From contig JAHIRD010000131.1 in assembly GCA_018818835.1 (NCBI GenBank), forward strand, positions 1 to 51,996: DNA of 51,996 nucleotides, given 5' to 3'. The notes under the pieces were generated by a model. The model did not search any database, was not told where the DNA came from, and saw nothing but the letters and a program-made list of their open reading frames with translations. Shown one piece after another: positions 24,465 through 33,764 of the stretch. The stretch comes from Pseudomonadota bacterium. GTDB lineage: Bacteria; Desulfobacterota; Desulfobacteria; Desulfobacterales; Desulfolunaceae. The position numbers and the translations under genes are program-made. Every line of letters starts with the position of its first letter. The stretch's first letter is position 1.

Positions 24465-27236
24465 ATGGATCCTCAAATCATTAAAACCAAGCTCAACATT
24501 CCACCATCAAGGGCTGATCTCGTTCACCGGCCACGTTTGTTGAAAAAAATGGATATTGGGAAATCCGTAAAATTAACCGTTATTACGGCACCTGCGGGTT
24601 CCGGTAAAACAACGATCCTGAGTGATTGGGTTCGTAAAATAAAATTGCCGGTGGCCTGGATATCCCTGGACGATAGCGACAATGACCCGGCCAGTTTTTG
24701 CGCATACATCCTTGCTGCCATCCAAACGACACCCCTTAACATTGGTCACCCCGTCTCCCTCATGCTTCAGACGCCTCCATCTCCGCCGATGAAAGCCATT
24801 TTAACGGCATTGCTCAATGAGTTTGAGAATAATACCCAGGAATTGGTTTTTGTATTAGACGACTATCATGAAATCACCAATGAGAAAATTCATGACGGCT
24901 TGTCTTTCTTGCTGCAACATTTACCGCCGCAAATTCATCTGATCATCGCAAGCCGGGCATCGCTTCCCATTAACCTTGGGCGTTGGCGTCTTCAGGGGCA
25001 ATTACATGAGTTGAACGGTGATGATTTGAGGTTCAATGCTGCCGAAGCAACCCTTTTTTTCAATGAAACCATGAAACTGAGGGTCAACAACAACGAAATA
25101 AACATCATTGAAAAAAGATCTGAAGGGTGGATCGCCGGCCTTCAAATGGCGGCCCTATCGCTTAAAAGATGTCAAAACACGTCCGAATGCATTGCCAATT
25201 TCAGTGGCGATAATGCCCATTTTTCAGATTTTTTTGTGGAAGAAGTTCTTCAGCATCAACCCGACCCCATTCGACATTTTCTATATAAAACGGCGATTCT
25301 CGATCGTCTTTGCGGGCCGTTGTGTGCAGCCGTGACCGGGCTGAAAGACAGTACGGAAATTTTGAATCAGATCTATGATGCCAATTTATTTCTGATTGCC
25401 CTTGATGAAAAAAAAGAGTGGTACCGATATCATCGTCTATTCTCCGAACTCCTCTTGTCTCAACTTGAGAAGTCAGAGACGGCCCCATTGTCTGCCTTGC
25501 ACTTGAACGCAAGCCGGTGGTTCGAGGCGCATCATAACGCTGACGAGGCCATTCAACATGCCTTAAAAGCCGGAGCCAACGACATGGCCATTGATCTGGT
25601 GGGGAAATTCGGCGAGGACTATTTATTTCGCAGCAAACGAGCCACTGTCTGCAGATGGATCGAAACACTTCCCGAAGCTGTTATCAAAAAGCATGCCTTG
25701 CTCTGTGTTACCCATGCATGGGCTATTTATCCCGAAAAATCGAAGGATACATTTCACAAGGTAGAGGAACGTCTGGCCCAGGCAGAGGAATTATTGCAAC
25801 AAACCACAAGAGATGCCACACGTTCCAAGTATTTTACAAACAGACATGGCATAAGTTCTATCGCTGCACTAAAAGCCATACTGGCGAGGGAAAAGGCTGA
25901 AGATCCCCAAAAAATTATAAGCCTTTCAAAACAGGCCCTGGAAAATTTAGGCGAAGAAGACAGCGCACTGAGGAGTATCATGCTGCTTAATCTGGGTCTG
26001 ATGTATTTCATAACCGGAAATTATGATTCGGGAAACACGTTGTTGTTGGAATGTGAGTCCAGCCAAAAGGGAAGCACAAATTTCCATACCATAGCCTGTT
26101 CAGCTTATTTCAGGGCTTGGCTGGTGGCCGGGAGGGGACATTTATTACATGCCCTGGACATTTGTGAAACAGCCCGTAAGGCCATTATTAAACGGGCGGA
26201 TATCGGCGCTCCCATCGTGGGATGCCTTAATATATTTATGGCCCATATCTGGGTTGAGCAAAATCAGATCGATAGAGCCACAGACGTGTTGACAAAAAGT
26301 ATTGAATCCATGCGCCTGACCAAGGAGTGGGGATTTTTTATAAAAGGGTATGCAACCTTGATCCGGATAAAGCTGGCCCGAAAAGAAAGCATCTGTGGGA
26401 TTCTTCAGTTAATCGATGAGATTGCACTCATGGATAAATATCGATCCGGAGCGAAATTCCTGGCAGTCGCGTTGAAACTCAAGGTTTTAACAGAGAATAA
26501 GGACGTTATACCAGAAGCCTTAAACAAAGCAGAAGTCTGTGTTCTGGAAAGCAACCTGGAATTGGAAACAACGCCGATTTACGGTGGTCATTTTCAGTAT
26601 GAAGAATGGTATTTCGCCTCTCAGATGGCGATGGTCCGTCTTATCATTAAACAACACCGATTCGGCCTGAAATCCCGTATGAAAAAGGGCATTGCGGATG
26701 TATTGGTCTATTTGGAATCCCGCATGGTTATCGAAAAACAAAAAAGACTGGATGGGAGGCTCATTGAAATTTACATTCTTCAAGCAATGGCTCACGACGC
26801 TTTAAAGGATCAAAATGCCGCATTGAAAGCCGTCAAAAAAGCGATTCTCATGTCTGCGCCCGAAGGCTTTGTCCGTTTATATATTGAAGAAGGCGATGCC
26901 ATGGAACATCTCTTGGTGAAGGTCACCGCCCAAGGGCATCACGTCCCAGATATCCAACGCCTGATGGATGCCTTTCGAATGAACAAACAAATCATGCGCG
27001 CCCATGTCACAAATAAAATAAACGTAGAATCGCTGGTAGAGTCGTTGAGTGAACGCGAACTCGAAGTATTACGATTGATTGCCGCAGGCCTGTCAAACCG
27101 GGAAATCGCCATTAAACTTTTTATATCAGAAGGAACAATTAAAAAACATAACTACAATATCTATGGCAAACTCCAAGTCACCAAACGCACCCAGGCCGTT
27201 AATAAAGCAAAATTCCATGGCATTTTAGAAGACTAA
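24465..27236 (+). CDS. MalT-like LuxR-family (LAL) transcription activator
   Basis: 923 residues, the size of MalT (about 900). Walker [10 protein letters not shown] is at 42-50. The [10 protein letters not shown] segment is the Walker B/Asp block, followed by the [14 protein letters not shown] motif of the STAND NTPase. A long TPR-like helical region spans about 330-830. The last 65 residues are a LuxR helix-turn-helix ([21 protein letters not shown], split here as LSERELEVL and GLSNREIA). It should form an ATP- and inducer-dependent oligomer that activates sigma-70 promoters. It lies directly before three exported esterase genes on the same strand and is probably their activator. No good ribosome site precedes 24465, so a later start is possible. 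Confidence 0.88.
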   Translation: MDPQIIKTKLNIPPSRADLVHRPRLLKKMDIGKSVKLTVITAPAGSGKTTILSDWVRKIKLPVAWISLDDSDNDPASFCAYILAAIQTTPLNIGHPVSLMLQTPPSPPMKAILTALLNEFENNTQELVFVLDDYHEITNEKIHDGLSFLLQHLPPQIHLIIASRASLPINLGRWRLQGQLHELNGDDLRFNAAEATLFFNETMKLRVNNNEINIIEKRSEGWIAGLQMAALSLKRCQNTSECIANFSGDNAHFSDFFVEEVLQHQPDPIRHFLYKTAILDRLCGPLCAAVTGLKDSTEILNQIYDANLFLIALDEKKEWYRYHRLFSELLLSQLEKSETAPLSALHLNASRWFEAHHNADEAIQHALKAGANDMAIDLVGKFGEDYLFRSKRATVCRWIETLPEAVIKKHALLCVTHAWAIYPEKSKDTFHKVEERLAQAEELLQQTTRDATRSKYFTNRHGISSIAALKAILAREKAEDPQKIISLSKQALENLGEEDSALRSIMLLNLGLMYFITGNYDSGNTLLLECESSQKGSTNFHTIACSAYFRAWLVAGRGHLLHALDICETARKAIIKRADIGAPIVGCLNIFMAHIWVEQNQIDRATDVLTKSIESMRLTKEWGFFIKGYATLIRIKLARKESICGILQLIDEIALMDKYRSGAKFLAVALKLKVLTENKDVIPEALNKAEVCVLESNLELETTPIYGGHFQYEEWYFASQMAMVRLIIKQHRFGLKSRMKKGIADVLVYLESRMVIEKQKRLDGRLIEIYILQAMAHDALKDQNAALKAVKKAILMSAPEGFVRLYIEEGDAMEHLLVKVTAQGHHVPDIQRLMDAFRMNKQIMRAHVTNKINVESLVESLSERELEVLRLIAAGLSNREIAIKLFISEGTIKKHNYNIYGKLQVTKRTQAVNKAKFHGILED

Positions 27237-27576
27237 GAAAATAAACCCCCCCAATACCACTTTCGTATGATGACAAGCCATCTCTAATTCAGTATCCATT
27301 ATACACTTGTTTAAAATACTTTGTGCTCAACATTGCGCAGATTCTTGCGTTTATTCGACTATTTAATCTCTGGGTTTGGCTTTTACACAGACCTGCTGGG
27401 AATAATTGTTGTGCGCAAAATTAATAAACAGTGTTTTCTGGCATAAACATAGATATTTCCAAATATCGGGGAAAAACTTTCTGCTGTGTGTATGTCCAGG
27501 CATCGGAGGAAAGGAGGTTGCATAAGACAAAATACGTTCAAATTTACGTGTCCATCCAGTTCGAATGCAATACGTT
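27237..27576. other. Gap before the first esterase, no recognised gene
   Basis: About 340 bases between the MalT-like regulator and the repeat element. An AAAGGAGG ribosome-like site at about 27508-27516 precedes TTGCATAAG, but the frame gives only a short peptide that runs into the repeat element, so no gene is called. A promoter activated by the MalT-like protein would be expected here; none was identified. Confidence 0.4.
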
Positions 27577-27727
27577 TGATGGCGTCGTAAAAGTCCCATA
27601 TGCTGCGTTGTAGTGTTTGGACAGACCTTCGACATACGCTCGTGTATGCCTTCCGCCTGGCAAAACACTATGCCTTGCTTATGGACCTTTTTCCATAGTC
27701 ATCCGTCGACTTTTTACGAGTTCATCA
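27577..27727. mobile_element. MITE-like inverted-repeat element, full copy 1 (151 bp)
   Basis: Left end TGATGGCGTCGTAAAAGTC, right end GACTTTTTACGAGTTCATCA: imperfect terminal inverted repeats of about 20 bp. Inside is a second nested pair, TAGTGTTTGG with CAAAACACTA, and CATACGC with GTGTATG at the centre, so the whole element could fold into one long hairpin. There is no coding capacity. Same family as 31073-31226. Confidence 0.75.
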
Positions 27728-27788
27728 CGTTTTAAAAAACCCATTATAATTTCAGATGAATCTGAAATCTCAAGTTGGAGGGGGCAGG

Positions 27789-29567
27789 ATGCAAAAACAA
27801 CATATCAGTTCATATTTTAATACAGCTTTGATGGCGTTCATTTTAATAAATGCTCTATCAATTCTCGGTTGCAACAATAGTGATTCAACCGATAACGCCA
27901 CAAAGGCCCAAACACAGTTTGGCTATGTCAGTGGTTATATATCCGATAACACCATGATATGGCAGGGAATCCCTTATGCCAAGCCGCCTGTGGGATCTCT
28001 TCGGTGGCAGGCACCTGTGGATCCGGCGCCCTGGAAGGGCATTCGAGATGCTACGGCGCCTTGCAGTGAGTGTACGCAACAATTGATGGATGAATTCTGG
28101 AAACCCATTTCCGATGATTTTGTCGGCAGCGAAAACTGCTTGTATCTGAATATCTATCGTCCCGTTACAAATATAAAAGATCGTCTTCCCGTGGTTGTAT
28201 GGATTCACGGAGGTGGAAACAGAATTGGTTCGGCTGAAGCTTATGACGCAAGTATCCTTGCCAAGAATGGTAATATGGTAGTTGTTGTGATCCAGTATCG
28301 CTTGGGGACACTTGGGTGGCTGACAAATCCGGCGCTCAGAGCATCCGGGTCGACTCTGGATCAATCGGGCAATTATGGTTTGCTTGATCAGATGAAAGCT
28401 TTGTCCTGGGTAGAAAATAATATCACTGCTTTTGGAGGTGATGCCGACAGGGTAACCATATCCGGCCAGTCTGCCGGTGCCCATGCCGTCATGAATCTGA
28501 TCATATCCCCTCAGTCCAATAATTTTCAAAGAGCTGTAGCGATAAGTCCGGCTTTGAATAACATCATGCCGCTGAGAACTTCAGTTGCTGGTGACACAGA
28601 GTCCAATGAAATCATCGACTGGTTGCTGGTTGATGACGGTACATGTGACGATGCGGGTGTTGCGGCGACATATCGGGGCATCATGACCAGTGAAGAGATT
28701 ACGAACTACCTGCGAGGCAAGGCTGCGACTAAAATTCTGCAGGCGACTATCGGCGCTGGAATTAACACAATGCCAGCATCCTTTATGGACGGAGTTGTCA
28801 TGCCGACAAGCAGCTGGCTCGACTCGATTGAAGCGGGAAATTTCAAAAAGGTGCCCCTGATTTTAGGATCAACACAATACGAATATAAGGATTTAATGAC
28901 CCTCTACTTCGGCCTTTTAAAAGCGTATGCCGGTGTGCCCTCAGGACCCTATACCTGGGAAAACGTGTACGATGTTTTGAATGGAACATTGACCTTAGAT
29001 GAGGTGCTTCCGACAGATCAGGACAAAGTGGCATATGAACAGTCCGGATTGTTGAAATCACGGAAATGGCAGGCTGAATTAGCCGCAATCGCCAGTGCGA
29101 TCACGGACAATGATTCCGCCACCCCAGTTTACAATTATTACTTTACTTGGGCTGGCGGCGGTGATCCGGCTTTGGAAAACTTCAGAAAAATATTTGGTGC
29201 ATCACATACCCAGGACCTGCCCTTCTGGTTTGGCTCCCTCTCCGATCTTTGGGGCTATTCCTTCACGGATGTCAATCAGGTTGGACAAGATGCTCTTGAA
29301 AAAGCCATGATGGCCTATCTCTGTTCGTTTGCGAACACAGGGGATCCCAATCCAAGCGAGTCTTTGTTGCCGACCTGGACGCAGTGGTCAAATACATCAG
29401 GCGATTCGAAATATATCACATTTGACGCCGACCTGGATCAGTATCAGATCAGCATGGACACGACCGAGGTGACTGACACCATTGTGACAGGAGAAATCGC
29501 GACAGTGTTGGGCAGTAATCCGAGCCTTGGAACGCTGTTCTATCTTCTTGGCATCTGGCCGTATTAA
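27789..29567 (+). CDS. Type B carboxylesterase, lipoprotein
   Basis: 592 residues. The N-terminus is a lipoprotein signal with lipobox ILGC (Cys28). The alpha/beta-hydrolase of the cholinesterase/carboxylesterase B family follows: QGIPYAKPPVG, SENCLYLNIYRP, the oxyanion HGGGN, and the nucleophile Ser228 in GQSAG. A late Glu and a His (GASHTQDLPFWFG) complete the triad. It should hydrolyse carboxylic esters at the cell surface or in the periplasm. Start at 27789 follows GGAGGGGGCAGG; the in-frame ATG 27756 has no ribosome site. First of three exported hydrolases placed after a MalT-like regulator. Confidence 0.87.
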   Translation: MQKQHISSYFNTALMAFILINALSILGCNNSDSTDNATKAQTQFGYVSGYISDNTMIWQGIPYAKPPVGSLRWQAPVDPAPWKGIRDATAPCSECTQQLMDEFWKPISDDFVGSENCLYLNIYRPVTNIKDRLPVVVWIHGGGNRIGSAEAYDASILAKNGNMVVVVIQYRLGTLGWLTNPALRASGSTLDQSGNYGLLDQMKALSWVENNITAFGGDADRVTISGQSAGAHAVMNLIISPQSNNFQRAVAISPALNNIMPLRTSVAGDTESNEIIDWLLVDDGTCDDAGVAATYRGIMTSEEITNYLRGKAATKILQATIGAGINTMPASFMDGVVMPTSSWLDSIEAGNFKKVPLILGSTQYEYKDLMTLYFGLLKAYAGVPSGPYTWENVYDVLNGTLTLDEVLPTDQDKVAYEQSGLLKSRKWQAELAAIASAITDNDSATPVYNYYFTWAGGGDPALENFRKIFGASHTQDLPFWFGSLSDLWGYSFTDVNQVGQDALEKAMMAYLCSFANTGDPNPSESLLPTWTQWSNTSGDSKYITFDADLDQYQISMDTTEVTDTIVTGEIATVLGSNPSLGTLFYLLGIWPY

Positions 29568-29595
29568 CTCACGTGAAACAATTAGGAGGTATGTA

Positions 29596-31062
29596 ATGAA
29601 AAAACGTCAATTTGTATTTGGATTTTTAGTATTGTCAATTCTGTTAAGCTTTTCATATCAGGCTTTTTGTTCCACTTTGGACGTCTTTGAAGTTCCTCCA
29701 GGGTCAGGCTTATATGGTTACCCATACGGCGCTGTACCTACCCAGTCTTATTTTCCAGGTTCGCCAGTACTTGATCTGGACGCCTTTGGATATATAGAGA
29801 AAGAATTCTTCATGTCAGGAACAGCAAATACATACAGACAGAAAGGCTTATGGTTGAATAATGGCAAATGGGGCGTTTCGGTCCGCAAGGCGAACGTCCC
29901 TTACACAACACGACTCATCGTCCGCTATCCAGAAGATCCCAATCAATTCAACGGAACTGTGGTAGTCGAATGGCTTAATGAATCCACAGGCACAGAAGTC
30001 AGTCCTGACTGGTCAGATTCGTACACCTATTTTCTGCGTAAAGGATATGCCTATATAGGTGTAACTGCTATGAATGGACAAGCCGGAGTTCCTTTTCTAA
30101 AAGATTGGGACTCTGATCGATACAGTTCTCTTATGTTACCTACAGATGGCTTGTCCTATGATATTTTTACCCAGGTCAGCGAGGCGATTAATCAATTTTC
30201 TTCCGAGATTTTAGGTTCGCTTAGGCCAACTAAAATCCTTGCCGGTGGTGATTCCCAGTCAGCCATGCGCCTGTCGACTTATGTCAATGCCTTTCAACCA
30301 CAGACCAAGGCTTATGACGGGTTTCTTCTTCGCGGTCGCTCTTCATTAACGGCGCCCCTCAAAGATGGAATCTTAAGACCTTATCCCATTGCTTTTATAC
30401 GCAGGGACAACACGACGCCTGTAATCCAGGTTATAGCAGAGGGAGATCTGGTTGAGTTAGCTTTTATCATGGCAAGGCAGGCAGATACGGCGTATCTCAG
30501 GACATGGGAGATTGCTGGGGCTGCCCACATCGATGTTTATGGAGCAGCATATGAACTGGCACTCACGACAAGAGATTTGCCTTCGCTGGGAAAAATGGAA
30601 TGTATCAATGGTCGATTGGATCCTTACACTGGGAGCCACCTGGTGTCAACTCTTCCTTATTTTCGTATCGAGCATGCAGCATGGGATTCCCTAAATAATT
30701 GGGTCTCCAACGGAATCCCACCGGCTAAGGGTAACCCGATCAAGACTAACTTCTATGGAGTTATAAAACGAGATAAATATGGCAACGCACTGGGCGGTGT
30801 TCGCCTTCCAGAGTTGGATGTGCCGATATCAACATACTACTATTACAACGTCGGGGCAAATTTCATGTCATCTTTTGTTTGCCTGCTGGGCGGTTATGAT
30901 GAACTTTTTGATGAGGCAACGCTGGCGGCTCTTTATCCTACACATGCGGACTATGTTACGGATTATACGGCAGCTGCCCAAAAATTACTCAAAGCAGGAT
31001 TTCTACTTGAGGAAGATTACGATGATGCAGTTACTCAGGCCCAATACGCTCCAATTCCATAA
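29596..31062 (+). CDS. Exported alpha/beta-hydrolase (Abhydrolase_10-like)
   Basis: 488 residues with a Sec signal peptide (MKKRQFVFGFLVLSILL, cleavage probably after QAFC). The body resembles the alpha/beta hydrolase domain family: TRLIVRYPEDPNQFNGTVVV (in pieces TRLIVRYP, FNGTVVVEWLNE), GYAYIGVTAMNGQ, and a nucleophile elbow GGDSQSA with Ser220. A late His in the WEIAGAAHID segment would fit the triad. Substrate is unknown; it is likely an esterase acting outside the cytoplasm. AGGAGGT precedes the start by six bases, 28 bases after the carboxylesterase stop, so the two are co-transcribed. An extended frame from 29527 inside the previous gene is rejected. Confidence 0.8.
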   Translation: MKKRQFVFGFLVLSILLSFSYQAFCSTLDVFEVPPGSGLYGYPYGAVPTQSYFPGSPVLDLDAFGYIEKEFFMSGTANTYRQKGLWLNNGKWGVSVRKANVPYTTRLIVRYPEDPNQFNGTVVVEWLNESTGTEVSPDWSDSYTYFLRKGYAYIGVTAMNGQAGVPFLKDWDSDRYSSLMLPTDGLSYDIFTQVSEAINQFSSEILGSLRPTKILAGGDSQSAMRLSTYVNAFQPQTKAYDGFLLRGRSSLTAPLKDGILRPYPIAFIRRDNTTPVIQVIAEGDLVELAFIMARQADTAYLRTWEIAGAAHIDVYGAAYELALTTRDLPSLGKMECINGRLDPYTGSHLVSTLPYFRIEHAAWDSLNNWVSNGIPPAKGNPIKTNFYGVIKRDKYGNALGGVRLPELDVPISTYYYYNVGANFMSSFVCLLGGYDELFDEATLAALYPTHADYVTDYTAAAQKLLKAGFLLEEDYDDAVTQAQYAPIP

Positions 31063-31072
31063 AGTCCAAATA

Positions 31073-31226
31073 TGATGGCGTCGTAAAAAGTCCCATATGC
31101 GGCGTTATAGTGTTTAGCCGGACGTTCGACATACGCACCACGTATGCCCATAACCCCGGCCAAACACTATGCCTTGCCTATGGACCTTTTTCCATAGCCA
31201 TCCGTCGACTTTTTACGAGTTCATCA
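31073..31226. mobile_element. MITE-like inverted-repeat element, full copy 2 (154 bp)
   Basis: Ends TGATGGCGTCGTAAAAAGTC and GACTTTTTACGAGTTCATCA, inner arms TAGTGTTTAGCCGG and CCGGCCAAACACTA, centre CATACG and CGTATG. Compared with copy 1, several arm positions differ on both sides in ways that keep pairing (the CCGG/CCGG inner stem), as expected if the folded form matters. It separates the second and third hydrolase genes. Confidence 0.78.
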
Positions 31227-31275
31227 AATATAATCGAAGATGATTTGGTAAGAATTTTACAAAAAAGGAAAAAAA

Positions 31276-32505
31276 ATGAAAAAAAGCTCATTGGCACTAC
31301 TTGTTTGTATAGTGATCATTACATCTTTACTTCCCGGATGTGATGATTTGGTTCAGGGCACCAGGCAGAACACCTATCCGATTATTCTCGTTCCTGGTTT
31401 TGGGGGAAATGACAAAATCATGGGATCGCCTTATTACGGTGGCTCCCATTCTATTGAAGAAGATCTGAACAACAACGGGTATGAAACCTATACAGCAAAT
31501 ATCGGTCCATTTAGCAGCAATTGGGACCGTGCTTGCGAACTCTACGCTCAAATCAAGGGCGGTACGGTGGATTACGGCAAAGACCATTCGGATAATGCAG
31601 GGCACGCCCGTTACGGAAAAACTTATCCCGGTTTTTTCCCCCATTGGGGAGACGTTGATCCTGCCACTGGAAACGTAAAAAAGATTCATCTTATAGGGCA
31701 CAGCATGGGTGGACAGACGGTTCGGCTCCTTGCACAGCTGATGGAAGCGGGAAGTGCAGAAGAATTGGCAGCAACCGGGTCAGATACCAACGCTTTTTTT
31801 AGCGGAGGGAAATCCTGGATCAGCGGCGTTGTAACCATCTCGGCCAGTCATAACGGAACCAGCCTGATGTATATGATACCGACTGAATTTGTATCACAGA
31901 TGGTTGGTGTGATGGCCTCAATCGTTGGAGCCGGCCAGTTTGAATCACTTTATGATTTCGGTTTTGATCAGTGGGGATTGCAGCGAAATAAAGGCGAGTC
32001 ATTCAGAAGTTACTTGAGCCGGGTAAACAATAGCGGAATCTGGACCGAAACCCATGACATCGGCACCTGGGATCTCAACCCTCTGGGCGCACAAGAATTC
32101 AACAGCTGGGTTAACACGCAACCGGATATCTACTATTTTTCTCAAGCCACCTCTGATACTTCTCGAAAGCCAGGGATTGGATACTATCAGCCCAATTCGA
32201 CGATGAATTTTTTGCTAAAACCCTTTGCGACTATGATTGGGAAGTACACCCAGAATGAACTGATTATGATTGATAAGACCTATTGGGAGAATGACGGCAT
32301 GGGTTCAACGATCACACACAAAGGGCCGTTCCTTGGTTCAACAGACCAGATTGTTGAATATAATGGGATCCCGGAGATCGGCAAATGGAACTATCTTGGA
32401 GTATTAACCCATACCGATCACTTTGCGGCTGTGGGCCTTACAGGAAATGATCAAAGGCCGCTTTATTTTGACTATGCAGAATTGTTAGGTTCGCTTGACA
32501 AATAG
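31276..32505 (+). CDS. Family I.5-like triacylglycerol lipase, lipoprotein
   Basis: 409 residues. A signal with lipobox-like LPGC (Cys22) is followed by a lipase of the Staphylococcus/Geobacillus family: YPIILVPGFGG, TANIGPFSSNWDRACELYAQ in two runs, GHARYGKTYPG, the nucleophile Ser143 in GHSMGG, ASHNGTSL, YWENDGM for the Asp and HTDHFAAVG for the His. The resemblance to Geobacillus lipase is strong along the whole length, including the zinc-region WDRA Asp84. It should hydrolyse long-chain triacylglycerols outside the cell. Such a lipase is more familiar in Gram-positives, so transfer is possible. AAGGAAAAAA precedes the ATG. Confidence 0.9.
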   Translation: MKKSSLALLVCIVIITSLLPGCDDLVQGTRQNTYPIILVPGFGGNDKIMGSPYYGGSHSIEEDLNNNGYETYTANIGPFSSNWDRACELYAQIKGGTVDYGKDHSDNAGHARYGKTYPGFFPHWGDVDPATGNVKKIHLIGHSMGGQTVRLLAQLMEAGSAEELAATGSDTNAFFSGGKSWISGVVTISASHNGTSLMYMIPTEFVSQMVGVMASIVGAGQFESLYDFGFDQWGLQRNKGESFRSYLSRVNNSGIWTETHDIGTWDLNPLGAQEFNSWVNTQPDIYYFSQATSDTSRKPGIGYYQPNSTMNFLLKPFATMIGKYTQNELIMIDKTYWENDGMGSTITHKGPFLGSTDQIVEYNGIPEIGKWNYLGVLTHTDHFAAVGLTGNDQRPLYFDYAELLGSLDK

Positions 32506-32605
32506 GTTGGCCATGGAAACGGTTTCAACAGTGTCCTGATTTCGTTTAAAGATAGACCTCCAGCCGTCTGATAAAAAGTGTATTTAACATAGCCAAAAGA
32601 TTCTA

Positions 32606-32650
32606 TTTCTTGATAAATCCAAAACGGTATCGGAGATGAGGACTGGGGGG
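32606..32650. repeat. Stray 45-bp copy of an internal hflX segment
   Basis: These bases match 23248-23290 inside hflX (the complement of the codons for the DTVGF G3 motif) with one substitution and a 2-base insertion: TTTCTTGATAAATCC, then CGGTATC, then GAGATGAGGACTGGGGGG. Same orientation. It could be the last trace of a second hflX copy or a small duplication. Confidence 0.7.
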
Positions 32651-32719
32651 GGATGGCGATCTGTGCTGAAGGTTTTAAGAAGTTCATGATGGTTGTGTTT
32701 GTGATTGATAAGGAATTTA

Positions 32720-32757
32720 AAACCGATCAAGAAAACTCCTGATCGGTTTCTTTTGTT
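32720..32757. terminator. Terminator after the lipase gene
   Basis: AAACCGATCA (32720-32729) and TGATCGGTTT (32740-32749) pair perfectly over 10 bp, with a 10-base loop and CTTTTGTTT after. It reads as a rho-independent terminator for the plus strand. Confidence 0.7.
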
Positions 32758-32761
32758 TATT

Positions 32762-32802
32762 CCGTATCGGTGAATTGATAAATCATCAATTCACCGATAC
32801 GG
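32762..32802. terminator. Perfect 18-bp hairpin between convergent genes
   Basis: CCGTATCGGTGAATTGAT (32762-32779) and its exact complement (32785-32802) are separated by five bases. It stands between the plus-strand lipase and the minus-strand TetR gene and may terminate in both directions. A T-rich tail (TGTTTTATATTATTT) follows on the plus strand. Confidence 0.65.
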
Positions 32803-32924
32803 TGTTTTATATTATTTGGCTCCGAATTTGATATGGGACAATAATTGTGTCTCATGGAATATTTATTGAAATCAGGGGATATAGAACAGTAAATTAATAT
32901 GGAGAACGCATGGTTTGCATGTCC

Positions 32925-33551
32925 CTATTTATAAGGGGCAATGTTGTAGAAATTCAGGGTTTGCTTGGCCAGTTTTCGGTATTCGTCACGGTCGATTTTA
33001 AGCATGGAGCGGAAAAATGTTTCGCCGGATACGAAATTATGCAGGGCGTTCATCATGAAAATCACTTTCATCTGGGCATCACTGGATACTGTTTTTCTAT
33101 CTTTGGAAAGCCCCATGGAATAGGCGATGTCCGAAATGTATTCAGGAACACTGCCAAGGCCGATATCAAGGTCCAGATCCGATGTGGTCTGGGTGAAATA
33201 TCTGAAGATGGTGTGATTTGAAATTTCAGGGTTCTCGAAAAGAAAATCAAGCATATCATCCAGAGCGATTTCAATTCTCGTGGTCAGGGGCTTGCCTTTG
33301 ATTTTTTTCTCGATTTCAATGAGTTTGTTCCGGGTTTCAAAATTTAGATCGTGGATAACGGCTTCGAAGAGATCTCCCTTGTCTCCCCAGTGGTAATGAA
33401 GGGTGGAGATGTCAATGCCCGCTTCTTTGGCGATCATGCGTGTGGTTGTGCCCTGGAAACCATACTGACCGAACAATTTACGTGCAATGCCCAGTATTTT
33501 CGCTTTAATCGAATCCGGATTTTTCCGGGCTTTTTCCAAAGGTGTTGCCAT
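32925..33551 (-). CDS. TetR/AcrR-family regulator
   Basis: 208 residues. Residues about 15-65 form a TetR helix-turn-helix: ILGIARKLFGQYGFQGTTT then MIAKEAGIDISTLHYHWGDK, with the usual LHYHW recognition helix end. The rest is a helical ligand-binding domain. It probably represses genes of acyl-CoA or lipid metabolism, as many TetR proteins of this shape do, but no operator is seen. It is the last gene of a minus-strand group with HdrB/HdrC, 213 bases away. A relic of the dispersed element lies just upstream. Confidence 0.85.
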   Translation of the reverse strand: MATPLEKARKNPDSIKAKILGIARKLFGQYGFQGTTTRMIAKEAGIDISTLHYHWGDKGDLFEAVIHDLNFETRNKLIEIEKKIKGKPLTTRIEIALDDMLDFLFENPEISNHTIFRYFTQTTSDLDLDIGLGSVPEYISDIAYSMGLSKDRKTVSSDAQMKVIFMMNALHNFVSGETFFRSMLKIDRDEYRKLAKQTLNFYNIAPYK

Positions 33552-33580
33552 AGTGACCCTTTATCAACATTGATAAGTAA

Positions 33581-33640
33581 TGATGAACTCGTAGAACGTA
33601 GACATATGGCTATGTCATCAGTAATGGACATACCTATCAC
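33581..33640. repeat. Relic of the TGATGGCGTCG element
   Basis: TGATGAACTCGTAGAACGT (33581 onward) is the right-hand tip of the element in inverse orientation, followed by CATATGGCTATG, similar to the inner TATGGA/TCCATAG block. The rest has decayed. Confidence 0.5.
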
Positions 33641-33764
33641 ACCAACTTATAATGTCAAGGCGTATTATGGGGCTGTCGATAAGTTAACGGTCTGAATTAA
33701 AAGAAAAAAGGTTGTTTTTGATGGGGGCAAGGGGGGCGGTGTCCGTCCCCCTTGTCCCAACAGA

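Noticed and set aside
27431-27613. Short plus-strand frame after AAAGGAGG before the first esterase
   Set aside because: It runs into the repeat element and shows no protein features.
27885-28529. Open frame of 214 codons on the minus strand
   Set aside because: Antisense to the carboxylesterase, which has a complete set of catalytic motifs; no recognisable protein.
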